This document shows, piece by piece, positions 7,185 through 14,800 of a DNA stretch of 43,066 nt; position 1 is the first letter of the stretch; the number at the start of each line of letters is the position of its first letter. The position numbers were made by a program, and so were the translations under genes. The stretch is taken from assembly GCA_012522135.1 (NCBI GenBank), contig JAAYLA010000376.1, positions 1 through 43,066 of the forward strand, in the 5' to 3' direction. The stretch is from Bacillota bacterium. Lineage in GTDB: Bacteria > Bacillota > Limnochordia > DTU080 > JAAYLA01. The notes beneath the pieces were generated by a model. The model was not told the DNA's origin and ran no database searches. It worked only from the letters and a program-made list of their open reading frames with translations.

Positions 7185-9779
7185 TCACGGCCTGTTCGCA
7201 CCCACTGCGCCGCTGGCGACGTACTCGGCGCTGCGCTGGGCAATCGGTCCAGCCCCGTACGCACCCGACCCACCGTTCTCTACCAAGACCGCAAACGCCA
7301 CGGCGGGCTGCCTGGCAGGTGCGAAACCGATAAACCATGCGTGAGGCTCTCCATGTGGATTCTCAGCCGTACCGGTCTTTCCTGCCAGAAGCGACGGGTC
7401 GATCCTTCCCGCGAAGGTGCCTTCGGCGACGGCCTTGCGCAAGCCCTCCTGTAGAATCTCCGCCGTTTCGGGACTGACCGCCCGGATCGGGGCCGTCCGC
7501 ACGCCTGCAGCAAGCCGGCCCGCCGCCTCAAAATGCGTTACAAGGTGAGGATAAACCCGGTAACCCCCGTTGGCAATGACAGACGTCACAAGAGCCATCT
7601 CGAGGGGCGTTACCAGAACATCCCCCTGCCCGATGCCCGCGGCTGCCAACTGCACCGAGGACTGCAGACTGCCGAGCCGCCCTGCCCGGTAGGGAATCTC
7701 AAACCCAGGCTGATCACCGATACCCAACGCATGGCTCTGCAGGCGGAGGGGCTCCGGACCAAGTGCGACGGCCAAGCGGACAAAAACGACGTTCGACGAG
7801 AGAGCCAAAGCCTCAGCGGGTGACAGTCGGCCGAGGGCCCTGCCTCCTGCGTTCTGGACGACATAGCCGTCGATCACGATGCTGCCGCCGTCGTCCCACC
7901 GTGTCTCGGACGTAACGAGTCCACCTTCTAACGCGGCGGCAAGAACAACCGGTTTAAAGGCCGAGCCCGGCGGATAAAGCCCCTGCGTAGCACGGTTGAG
8001 CAAAGGGCTGCGCTCGTCTGCGAGCGCGTCGGACGTCACGAGGCCCGCGGCCGGCCTCGGCGAACTCGCCATCGCGAGCACGGCACCGCTCCACGGATCG
8101 AGCACTACCACCGCGCCCGTAAGATCGCCGAGGGCCTGTTCCACCACTTCCTGCAGAGCCAGGTCAATCGAAGTATGCACGCGCGTCGCGCCCGCGGCAA
8201 CGCCCCCTCCGGTGATCCCGCGACTCAGTGCGCCGTCGAAGGTGCGTTCGAGACCTGCAGTACCGTACCGGGGGTGAACGTAACCTACCGTGTGAATCAA
8301 CGACGGCAGAACGGGCAGACGCATCCCCGGTTCGACCGCCGTGGTGAGATTTTCTCCGCTCCGTGAGACGATTCCTCCCCTAAGCTCGGCGGATACGGCC
8401 ATACGCAGGGCCACGGCGCGAGGGTGCGCGAGCAACCTGGGCCCCGCTACTAGCGTCCAATAGACTAGGGGAAGACCGACCAGGAGCCCGAAGGGCAGTG
8501 CCCATGCAAGAGCGCGAACGGGACGCGGCGCGCCCTTACACCTGCTTTGGGGGCCGGTCGAAGGTGTGTGACCTAGCGCGAGCAACAGAAAGGTCGCCAG
8601 AAGGGAACTTCCGCCATAGCTGACCAGGGGTAGGGTGATGCCCACTACCGGCGTGATGCCCACGGCTCCCGTACAGGCGAGGAGAGCCTGCACGCCCAAG
8701 AGAAGCCCGCACCCGACGCCGAGTTGACGCTCGAAGCCTTCCGTCTGGCCCCACGCCCTTTGGAGTAAAGATGCGACCAGTCCCGCCAGCAAGCCGATCA
8801 CAAGGAGCCCGCCGGCCAGGCCGATCCGCTCGACAAGACCAACTAAGGGCAGATCGGTGGCAGACGCCGGCACGTCGATCACGCTTCCGTACCAACCGTT
8901 GCCGCTCCAGCGTCCGTGAGCCAGAGCGAAACGAGCCTGCACCGACTGGAAGCCCGCGTCGAAGGGATCGTCCCACGGCGCGAGCCAAGCAGCAAAACGT
9001 CTCGTCAGGTGAGGATAGCGGTGTACGAGCAAGAAACCGCCCGCGGCAACGGGCAAGGCTGCCCCGGTCACATACGGCAGCGGCGTCCCGGCGGCGAGGG
9101 CCCACGCCATTCCTGTCAGGACGATTACCAGCACCGGTCCGAAGTCCCTTTGGATAGCCGCGGTGACCAAAGCCGCAAAGGTCGTCAGCAGGGGCAGCAC
9201 ATACGCACGCAGGGGAACCCGGTCGCGGGCAGACAGAAGCGGAGCCCAGCATGGGATGAGAAGCACTTGAACGAACTGGATCGGCTGCACGGCGTAGGCG
9301 CCCAATGGTAGCCAGCTGCGGGAGCCGCCAACGGATCTTCCGACGAACGCCGTCAGGGCCAGCACCAACGTCGCGAGCGCGGCGATGTACATGCGACGGG
9401 CCAAGAACCACCCGACGAGCGCCGGTCGCATAGAGGCGAAAAGGACTGCGCCACACAGTAACCAGACCATTTGTCTGAAAGCCAGCTGCGGCTCGTCGGT
9501 GCGCAGCAAAGCGAGGGAAAGGGCGGTGAGCGGCGCCGCCCAGATCAAGATCCGCTGATCGGCCCGCGTGCGTGTGCCCGCTACGAGCCACGCGAGGAGG
9601 TACACGGCGGCCGCGCGCCAGCCCTCGGCCTCCGGGAACACGGCTGCGACAATGCCGGCACCGGCGAGGAGAACGGCAGGATACGCGCCAGGCACAAGGG
9701 CGCGTAAGCGGCAGTCACGGCTGAGGCAGTTCGAGTACGACCACAGTGATATTATCGGGCCCTCCCCTGGCGTTCGCAA
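7185..9779 (-). CDS. SEDS glycosyltransferase-class B PBP fusion (RodA/FtsW + PbpA in one chain)
   Basis: A single uninterrupted frame of up to 864 aa joins the two halves of a peptidoglycan synthase. Residues about 30-405 are a SEDS polytopic glycosyltransferase: QRDFGPVLVI (210-219), GFQSVQARFALAHG (276-289), TDLPLVGLVERIG (308-320, with the catalytic-type Asp309), and LPLVSYGGSSLL (383-394). A further TM segment (about 424-446) then anchors a PbpA-like transpeptidase with SAFK (606-609, active Ser), SSN (661-663) and KTG (801-803). Its pedestal is short, as in actinobacterial PbpA. The polymerase and crosslinker are usually separate neighbours in this position. The start is unresolved: the TTG at 9779 overlaps stp by about 65 nt, and a GTG at 9695 leaves little before TM1; neither has a good ribosome site. 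Confidence 0.9.
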   Translation of the reverse strand: MRTPGEGPIISLWSYSNCLSRDCRLRALVPGAYPAVLLAGAGIVAAVFPEAEGWRAAAVYLLAWLVAGTRTRADQRILIWAAPLTALSLALLRTDEPQLAFRQMVWLLCGAVLFASMRPALVGWFLARRMYIAALATLVLALTAFVGRSVGGSRSWLPLGAYAVQPIQFVQVLLIPCWAPLLSARDRVPLRAYVLPLLTTFAALVTAAIQRDFGPVLVIVLTGMAWALAAGTPLPYVTGAALPVAAGGFLLVHRYPHLTRRFAAWLAPWDDPFDAGFQSVQARFALAHGRWSGNGWYGSVIDVPASATDLPLVGLVERIGLAGGLLVIGLLAGLVASLLQRAWGQTEGFERQLGVGCGLLLGVQALLACTGAVGITPVVGITLPLVSYGGSSLLATFLLLALGHTPSTGPQSRCKGAPRPVRALAWALPFGLLVGLPLVYWTLVAGPRLLAHPRAVALRMAVSAELRGGIVSRSGENLTTAVEPGMRLPVLPSLIHTVGYVHPRYGTAGLERTFDGALSRGITGGGVAAGATRVHTSIDLALQEVVEQALGDLTGAVVVLDPWSGAVLAMASSPRPAAGLVTSDALADERSPLLNRATQGLYPPGSAFKPVVLAAALEGGLVTSETRWDDGGSIVIDGYVVQNAGGRALGRLSPAEALALSSNVVFVRLAVALGPEPLRLQSHALGIGDQPGFEIPYRAGRLGSLQSSVQLAAAGIGQGDVLVTPLEMALVTSVIANGGYRVYPHLVTHFEAAGRLAAGVRTAPIRAVSPETAEILQEGLRKAVAEGTFAGRIDPSLLAGKTGTAENPHGEPHAWFIGFAPARQPAVAFAVLVENGGSGAYGAGPIAQRSAEYVASGAVGANRP

Positions 9780-10422
9780 TCTGTACGAGACGGGCAGCGG
9801 CCTTTTCAGGTTCTGCCTCTTCCGTTAGTATTTCACCAAGCTCGTGATCTAGGACCACGGCCGTAAGTCCGTCCGTACAGAGCAGCAGGCGATCTCCGGC
9901 CATCAGCGGTTCGGTGACCAGATCGACCTGCACGTCAGGGTTGGCACCCAGCGCCCTGGTCAACAAGTTGCGCTGGGGATGTTCAAGCGCCTCGCGTTCG
10001 CTCAGTGTTCCGGTGCGTACAAGCTCTTCCACGACGGAGTGATCGGTCGTCAGCCGGCGGACTGCTCCATCGCGGACAAGGTAACCCCTCGAGTCTCCGA
10101 CGTGACCGATGACGCAGCGGCCGCTTTCGACTTTCATCAGGGTGAGTGTCGTCCCCATCCCGTCCAGCCAACGGTTTTCTTGGCTGCGGCGCCAAATCAT
10201 GCCGTTCGCCTTGCGGATCGCTTCGACGATCACGGTTTCCGCCGGATCTTCGCGCCCTGCAACGAAGGAGCGGACCGCCTCAATAGCCAGTCGGCTCGCC
10301 ACATCGCCCGCCGCGTGCCCGCCCATGCCATCAGCGACGGCGAACCACGGCGGTTCGGCCAGGAAAGCATCTTCGTTCGTCCGACGGGCCTTGCCGATGT
10401 CGGTCATTACCCCGATCCGCAT
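9715..10422 (-). CDS. stp: PP2C-type Ser/Thr protein phosphatase (Stp/PrpC)
   Basis: Mn-dependent PPM phosphatase that reverses phosphorylation by the PASTA kinase encoded two genes downstream. 235 aa, the usual size. Motifs: TDIGKARRTNEDA at the N-terminus, VADGMGGHAAGD (metal-binding Asp and Gly), GHVGDSRGYL, LLLCTDGLTAVV and GGPDNITVVVL with the last metal Asp. I start at the ATG at 10422, where homology begins. The frame is open further upstream to about 10476 and reads PRCGARV...EEC there, a weak resemblance to half a zinc ribbon that I do not trust. The ribosome site is poor (GAGGAG lies about 15 nt away). A 124-nt gap separates it from rlmN. Confidence 0.93.
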   Translation of the reverse strand: MRIGVMTDIGKARRTNEDAFLAEPPWFAVADGMGGHAAGDVASRLAIEAVRSFVAGREDPAETVIVEAIRKANGMIWRRSQENRWLDGMGTTLTLMKVESGRCVIGHVGDSRGYLVRDGAVRRLTTDHSVVEELVRTGTLSEREALEHPQRNLLTRALGANPDVQVDLVTEPLMAGDRLLLCTDGLTAVVLDHELGEILTEEAEPEKAAARLVQIANARGGPDNITVVVLELPQP

Positions 10423-10546
10423 AACCGATCCGTCACACTCCTCAGCACGTTGCACGCGCGCTCCGCAGCGGGGCAAGGATTCGTATCCTAACTTCCAACC
10501 TTCGACATCAGGTCCGCCACTACCTGCGTCACGCTGCCGGCTCCCG

Positions 10547-11596
10547 CTACGAAACGCCCTGCAGGCGCCGGACCCGGCGCAACTGGCCGCAGGCCGCGTC
10601 GATATCGGTCCCCATCTCTCGCCTCAACGTGACCCGGACACCACGGGCGCGCACGATGGCGGCGAAGTCGGCGATGCGCTCCGGTTCCGGCCGGCGGAAG
10701 CCCGTTCCCGGCACCGGGTTGAGGGGGAGGAGATTGACGAGGCAATTCATGTCCCGGAGCAAGACGCCAAGCTCTTCGGCGAGTTCGGGCGTATCGTTCA
10801 GCCCGTCAATCAGGACATACTCCAGCGTCACGCGGCGTCCCGTGGCCGCAAAATACTCGCGGCACGCAGCAAGGAGCGGAGCGATGGGATACCTCCGGTT
10901 TAGCGGCACGAGCTGATTGCGCAGCGCGTCGTTCGGGGCGTGAAGACTCACCGCCAGCCCGATTTGCAATCCTTCCATAGCTAAACGACGAATACCGGGG
11001 ACTACTCCCGACGTCGACACCGTGATGTGCCGTTGCCCGATTCCGCATGCCTTGGGATGATTCAGAAGCCGTATGGCGCCGAGGACCGAACGATAGTTGG
11101 CGAGGGGCTCTCCCATTCCCATCATGACGACGTTCGTGACGCGCTCGCCCGTCAGACGCTGCATGGCCACCAGTTGTCCGACGATTTCCTCCGTCCGCAA
11201 GTTCCGTTCGAGGCCGCCGAGGGCGGTCGCGCAAAAGGGGCAGCCGATACCGCATCCCGCCTGTGACGACAGGCAGGCCGTAAGGCGGCTGCCGTCTCGA
11301 ATCAGAACCGATTCGATCGTGACGCCGTCCGTGAGCCGAAACAAAAACTTTCGGGTGCCGTCGGCCGACTGCCGTAACTCGACCGCCTCAGGTAGCGCGA
11401 CGACACAGTTTTCCGCCAGGCGACTGCGAAACGCCCGCGGCAAGTCGGTCATGACGTCAATCGTCTCGGCTCCCTTGCGGTACAGCCAATGCATTATCTG
11501 TCGGGCTCTGTAAGCTGGAGCGCCGAGGGATTGCACAAACGCAATCATCGCCTCTTCCGTCAAACGGAAGAGGTTCACCTTTTCGTGCGTGAGCAT
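10547..11596 (-). CDS. rlmN: Dual-specificity 23S rRNA/tRNA A2503/A37 methyltransferase RlmN
   Basis: Radical SAM enzyme that methylates C2 of A2503 in 23S rRNA and of A37 in some tRNAs, using a methylated protein Cys as intermediate. 349 aa from the ATG at 11596, which has AAGGAG 7 nt upstream. It shows the CxxxCxxC cluster in AGCGIGCPFCAT, GMGEPLANY, the SAM/Ser region HITVSTSGVVPGI, VSLHAPND, and the second conserved Cys in the C-terminal DIDAACGQL. It heads the leftward cell-wall/kinase run and has its own promoter. Confidence 0.96.
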   Translation of the reverse strand: MLTHEKVNLFRLTEEAMIAFVQSLGAPAYRARQIMHWLYRKGAETIDVMTDLPRAFRSRLAENCVVALPEAVELRQSADGTRKFLFRLTDGVTIESVLIRDGSRLTACLSSQAGCGIGCPFCATALGGLERNLRTEEIVGQLVAMQRLTGERVTNVVMMGMGEPLANYRSVLGAIRLLNHPKACGIGQRHITVSTSGVVPGIRRLAMEGLQIGLAVSLHAPNDALRNQLVPLNRRYPIAPLLAACREYFAATGRRVTLEYVLIDGLNDTPELAEELGVLLRDMNCLVNLLPLNPVPGTGFRRPEPERIADFAAIVRARGVRVTLRREMGTDIDAACGQLRRVRRLQGVS

Positions 11597-11640
11597 AGGA
11601 CGGCTCCTTCGCCTCAGAAAATCGTGGCAGGACACCCCTT

Positions 11641-11668
11641 AGCATACCGCACCATCATGAGATTTCAA
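11641..11668 (-). promoter_or_regulatory. Sigma-A promoter of rlmN
   Basis: Minus strand TTGAAA (11668-11663), 16-nt spacer, TATGCT (11646-11641). The predicted transcript starts near 11634 and leaves a leader of about 40 nt before rlmN. It is a reasonable candidate for the head of the rlmN-to-rpe operon. Confidence 0.6.
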
Positions 11669-11733
11669 CCCGAACGGGGCAGACTGTCACAAGGAGTATC
11701 CCACGGTACGGTCGTAGCGAGGAGGACAACGGA

Positions 11734-12006
11734 TTGCGACGGTTGAGCCGCGTGCACTTTATGACCTCGTACGTCGAATACTTGCTGCGCTTGGGAATAA
11801 GAAACGAAGACGACTACATCGGTGACGTATCGCGCTTCCTCCGGTATCTATTGACGCAAGTCGACAACGGCGACATCGAAGCATTCTTTGCTGCCTGTAA
11901 CGCGTCGCCAGGTTACCGGCGGAGGCTGCGCCGCACGTTGCGCAGGTTTTTCGACTACAGCCGAGAACATTTGGACATCGACGTGCGCGCAGCTACGGGA
12001 CTTTGA
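11734..12006 (+). CDS. Orphan SAM-like core-binding-domain protein (tyrosine recombinase N-domain type)
   Basis: A 90-aa protein I do not recognise by name. The start is a TTG at 11734 with a perfect AGGAGG 8 nt upstream; an ATG at 11761 is the alternative. Its pattern (a short helix, DDYIGDVSRFLRYLL, DIEAFFAAC, then PGYRRRLRRTLRRFFDY and a final helix) resembles the N-terminal four-helix SAM-like domain that XerC/XerD and phage integrases use to clamp DNA. No catalytic domain (R..HxxR..Y) follows: translation ends at 12006 and a tRNA gene comes next. It may be an integrase relic whose catalytic part is lost, or a free-standing DNA-binding protein. The good ribosome site and intact frame argue that it is expressed. 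The family assignment is inference from pattern only. Confidence 0.55.
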   Translation: MRRLSRVHFMTSYVEYLLRLGIRNEDDYIGDVSRFLRYLLTQVDNGDIEAFFAACNASPGYRRRLRRTLRRFFDYSREHLDIDVRAATGL

Positions 12007-12045
12007 ACCACAAGTTTGACATCGGCTCGCTCTGCCGATTACGCA

Positions 12046-12075
12046 TTGACACAGGGCGATCAGCTCGTATATACT
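12046..12075 (+). promoter_or_regulatory. Sigma-A promoter of tRNA-Pro
   Basis: TTGACA (12046-12051) with TATACT at 12070-12075 (18-nt spacer), or TATATA at 12068-12073 (16 nt). A second TTGACA stands at 12016-12021 without a convincing -10. The expected start is about 35-40 nt before the tRNA. Confidence 0.75.
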
Positions 12076-12118
12076 GGGGTAGGCACGTCGCCGAAGATGC
12101 CACACAATCAGGCGTTTT

Positions 12119-12195
12119 CGGAGTGTAGCGCAGCTTGGTAGCGCGCCACGTTCGGGACGTGGAGGTCCGGGGTTCAAATCCCCGCACTCCGACCA
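12119..12195 (+). tRNA. tRNA-Pro (anticodon CGG)
   Basis: A 77-nt cloverleaf. The acceptor stem is CGGAGTG paired with CACTCCG, followed by A and an encoded CCA (12193-12195). The anticodon stem is CCACG/CGTGG with the loop TTCGGGA, giving anticodon CGG for CCG codons. The T arm reads GGGGTTCAAATCCCC. Encoded CCA is typical of Bacillota. Confidence 0.96.
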
Positions 12196-12226
12196 AAGCT
12201 CCCCACCGTGTGGGGAGCTTTGCCAT
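12195..12226 (+). terminator. Intrinsic terminator after tRNA-Pro
   Basis: An 11-bp perfect stem, AAAGCTCCCCA (12195-12205) with TGGGGAGCTTT (12211-12221) around a CCGTG loop, starting at the last base of the tRNA. The downstream T tract is short, within the stem's own TTT. Confidence 0.75.
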
Positions 12227-12304
12227 CTCGGCGCATTTTGCATGCACGGCCGCTTGCCGCTTCGCATAGGCTGAACCGCCAGTCTCATGCGAGGAGGCAG
12301 TCCG

Positions 12305-12526
12305 ATGCACGACATGTTGGCCGAAAAACTCCTCATGCTCGAGAGGCTCCTGCTCAAACACGACTACCATGAGCTGCTCCTGCGTACCCGCTCACGGCAT
12401 CTGCACGAGAAAGCGCTGCGCATGATACGCCTGAAAGAGGAGCTGATCCGCCTGCTCGACGATCTGTTGCGGGAGGATGCCCTCCCACACGCTTCATCCT
12501 ACTTTTCCGGCGACACGACCCCGTGA
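12305..12526 (+). CDS. Small helical protein of unknown function
   Basis: A 73-aa protein I cannot assign. The ATG at 12305 has GAGGAGG 7-8 nt upstream, which makes it a credible gene. It is almost entirely predicted helix, rich in Leu, Arg, Lys and Glu with heptad-like Leu spacing (MLAEKLLMLERLLLKHDYHELLL in two overlapping parts), then a basic KALRMIRLKEELIRLLDDLL segment and a short polar tail. It has no signal peptide, TM segment or Cys. It is convergent with spo0A, the two stops being one base apart with no terminator between them, so the transcripts probably overlap. A coiled-coil dimer or small adaptor role is a guess. Confidence 0.6.
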   Translation: MHDMLAEKLLMLERLLLKHDYHELLLRTRSRHLHEKALRMIRLKEELIRLLDDLLREDALPHASSYFSGDTTP

Positions 12527-12527
12527 A

Positions 12528-13304
12528 CTAACCCACACGTCCTTGCAGCCGCAGCTCGTCGGCCAACTTCGCGATCACCATAGAATTCGTGGGGAAGCGC
12601 CCTTTCCGCGAGTTCCCTCCGCTGAGCTTGTCCAGGAACGCCCGGTTGCCGCTCTCCCACGCGGCCAAAACGGCATTGCGTATCGCCGCCTCGACGCCGC
12701 CGGGCGTCGAACCGTATTTTTCCGCCAACTGAGGATACAGCTTTTTCGTCAGTGAGCCGCCGAGCATCTGCTCGTCGCGCAGCACGATCCGGACGGCATC
12801 ACGCAGGTAGTTGTACCCCTTGAAATGTGCAGGAACGCCCATCTCCTGGAGCAGCCTCGTGATGCTCACCTCGTCGTCGATCACTTGCGGCCGGTACTTG
12901 CCCGTCGAAACGCTTGCGGACGCATTGCTCCCTTGGCTGTGGGCGAACTGGCGAATGCGCTCGGCCAGAAGGTTCAGGTCGAAGGGCTTCACCATGAAGT
13001 AGTCGGCGCCAAGATCGGTGAACCGCTGGATTAAATCGTCACGGCTCAAGGCAGTCAGAACGATCACCCGCGGCCGTTTCTTCAGCCCCAGACTCTCCAT
13101 ACGCTCCAGAACAGCCATTCCGTCGAGGCGCGGCATGGTGATGTCGAGGATGAGCACGTCGACCTCCAGACTGCCCAGAAGGTCCAAGGCCTCCTCTCCG
13201 TCGTAGGCAATACCGCAAACCTCTATGTCCTCCTCCGCTTCCAGAAACTCCTGCAAGGTCACACAAAGGTCCACATTATTGTCCGCGATCAGTACCCGAA
13301 TCAC
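12528..13304 (-). CDS. spo0A: Stage 0 sporulation response regulator Spo0A (divergent)
   Basis: Master response regulator of sporulation entry, 258 aa. The receiver domain (1-120) has phospho-acceptor Asp54 in LILDITMP, Thr84 and Lys106. The C-terminal Spo0A-specific DNA-binding domain is clear: GVPAHFKGYNYLRDAV, KLYPQLAEKYGSTPGGVEAAIRNA, PTNSMVIAKLADELRL. The GTG start at 13304 follows GAGGAGGG by 6 nt. Two oddities: the acidic pair near the N-terminus reads ADNN rather than ADDN, and the normally near-invariant recognition helix (SRVERAIRHA in Bacillus) reads GGVEAAIRNA. Its place between rsmB and the tRNA is unusual, as spo0A normally follows spoIVB. No convincing sigma-H promoter or exact 0A box is visible in the 110 nt upstream. 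Confidence 0.93.
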   Translation of the reverse strand: MIRVLIADNNVDLCVTLQEFLEAEEDIEVCGIAYDGEEALDLLGSLEVDVLILDITMPRLDGMAVLERMESLGLKKRPRVIVLTALSRDDLIQRFTDLGADYFMVKPFDLNLLAERIRQFAHSQGSNASASVSTGKYRPQVIDDEVSITRLLQEMGVPAHFKGYNYLRDAVRIVLRDEQMLGGSLTKKLYPQLAEKYGSTPGGVEAAIRNAVLAAWESGNRAFLDKLSGGNSRKGRFPTNSMVIAKLADELRLQGRVG

Positions 13305-13413
13305 GCCGTACCCTCCTCAGGTTGAAACAGGCTGTACATTCACACATTTTCTTCCGACAGAGGGTACGAAGTTCCTGCCTAAAAAAGTGAAACTTATCCC
13401 TACACGGCCTGCT

Positions 13414-14799
13414 TTACCGTCGGATAAGGCGAGCGATGAAAAAGCCGTCGGTTCCGTCCAGATGGGGCCACAGCTGCACATAGCCTGCGCGCACCGTCTC
13501 CATCCGTTCGGGCGTGAATGTGGCAAGCAGAGAGGCGGGCAGAACCGATTCCAACGAGTCAAGGCGAAAGTCAGGGCATTCCCGCAAGAACCACCGCACG
13601 TTGCCCAGATTTTCCTCCATGTCGACGGAACATGTACTGTACACCAGGACGCCCCCGGAAGATTTCACCAGCGCGCTCGAGCCGAGGAGGATACTGCGCT
13701 GCAGTTGGATTAGTTCGTCGAAGTCGGACTCCCTCCGGTGCCACCGGAGATCCGGCCGGCGGCGCAGCACTCCCGTTCCCGAGCAAGGTGCGTCGACCAG
13801 CACTTTATCGGCAGAACCCGGCGGACCGACCGGCTCCCGCGCGTCGCCCTGAACGGTGCGGACCGAGCCCAGTCCGAGCCGTTTGCACCCCTCATCCACA
13901 AGGCGCAGCCGCTCCGCGTGAATATCGACCGCAACGATACGGCCTTCATCGCCCATAAGTTCCGCCATATGGGTCGTCTTCGTGCCGGGCGCGCTGCACA
14001 TGTCCCATACCGTCTCTCCCGGCCGTGGATCGACGGCGTACGCCACGACCTGCGAACCCTCATCCTGCGCGGTGAACCACCCGTCACGGAAGGAAGCAAT
14101 GCTCGCCAGGCCGGGCGCGCCCTCCAACCGCACGCTCCCTGGCAGCACAGGCGACGGCTGAGCCTGGACGCCTTCCCGGTCGAGACGCGCGAGCAAGGTC
14201 TCCACCGAGGCACGCAACGTGTTCACCCGCACGCTCAGAGGGGCCGGTTCGTTGTTCGCCAGCAGCAATGGGCGCACGACATCGGGTCCGTACTGTCCCA
14301 ACCAGCGGCGCACCATCCACTCGGGGTGGGAAGTCTCCACGCTCAGCGCTGCGGCCTCATCGTCAGCAACGGACGGAGGCGCCAGGCCGATCCCCTCCCG
14401 CGCCACCTTGCGCAACACCGCGTTCACGAACGGTGCTGCGTGGCGCGCTGCCTTATGGCCTTTCGCCAGTCGAACCGATTCGTTTACGGCCGCGGCTGCC
14501 GGGACGTTTGGCAAGAAGAGCAGCTGGTATGCGCCGAGGCGCAGGATGTTGCGGACGTACGGGTGCTGGGATGCTAAGGAGCGGCGGACGAAATGCGACA
14601 GCACCCAATCGATCCGCCCGCGCCAGCGCAGCGTGCCGTAAGCCAGCTCGGTCGCAAAGGCCCGGTCACGAGCAGGAAGCTCCGCCTGATCCAGGAGTTC
14701 GCCGAGGACCAAATTGACGTAGGCACCCTCATGGTCCACACGATAAAGCGCCGTCAGAGCGACGGCGCGTGCAGACGTTAGTCTACCTTTTTCCCGCAC
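13414..14799 (-). CDS. rsmB: 16S rRNA (cytosine-967-C5) methyltransferase RsmB
   Basis: SAM-dependent m5C methyltransferase acting on C967 of 16S rRNA. The N-terminal NusB-like RNA-binding domain (TALYRVDHEGAYVN, ELAYGTLRWRGRIDWVLS) is followed by a class I Rossmann domain with MCSAPGTKTTHMAEL (SAM site), the catalytic pair VDAPCSGTGVLRRRPDLRW and YSTCSVDMEEN. I use the GTG at 14799, just after the stop of the preceding peptidase gene and 7 nt from AGAGG, giving 461 aa; a GTG at 14826 would overlap that gene. It is the last gene of the leftward yicC-rsmB block. Confidence 0.95.
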   Translation of the reverse strand: MREKGRLTSARAVALTALYRVDHEGAYVNLVLGELLDQAELPARDRAFATELAYGTLRWRGRIDWVLSHFVRRSLASQHPYVRNILRLGAYQLLFLPNVPAAAAVNESVRLAKGHKAARHAAPFVNAVLRKVAREGIGLAPPSVADDEAAALSVETSHPEWMVRRWLGQYGPDVVRPLLLANNEPAPLSVRVNTLRASVETLLARLDREGVQAQPSPVLPGSVRLEGAPGLASIASFRDGWFTAQDEGSQVVAYAVDPRPGETVWDMCSAPGTKTTHMAELMGDEGRIVAVDIHAERLRLVDEGCKRLGLGSVRTVQGDAREPVGPPGSADKVLVDAPCSGTGVLRRRPDLRWHRRESDFDELIQLQRSILLGSSALVKSSGGVLVYSTCSVDMEENLGNVRWFLRECPDFRLDSLESVLPASLLATFTPERMETVRAGYVQLWPHLDGTDGFFIARLIRR

Positions 14800-14800
14800 C

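Noticed and set aside
8536-9591. A 351-codon leftward frame overlapping the SEDS part in another frame
   Set aside because: It is Arg/Pro-rich shadow coding without family motifs, while the SEDS frame shows clear conserved residues.
10423-10546. Upstream extension of stp as a zinc-ribbon domain
   Set aside because: PRCGARV...EEC looks like half a zinc ribbon, but the second Cys pair is missing and homology to PP2C begins at the ATG at 10422.
13305-13413. Sigma-H promoter or 0A box upstream of spo0A
   Set aside because: A GCAGGAACT -35-like string and a TGTCGGA near-match to the 0A box exist, but spacing and the GAAT -10 fail. I do not claim either.
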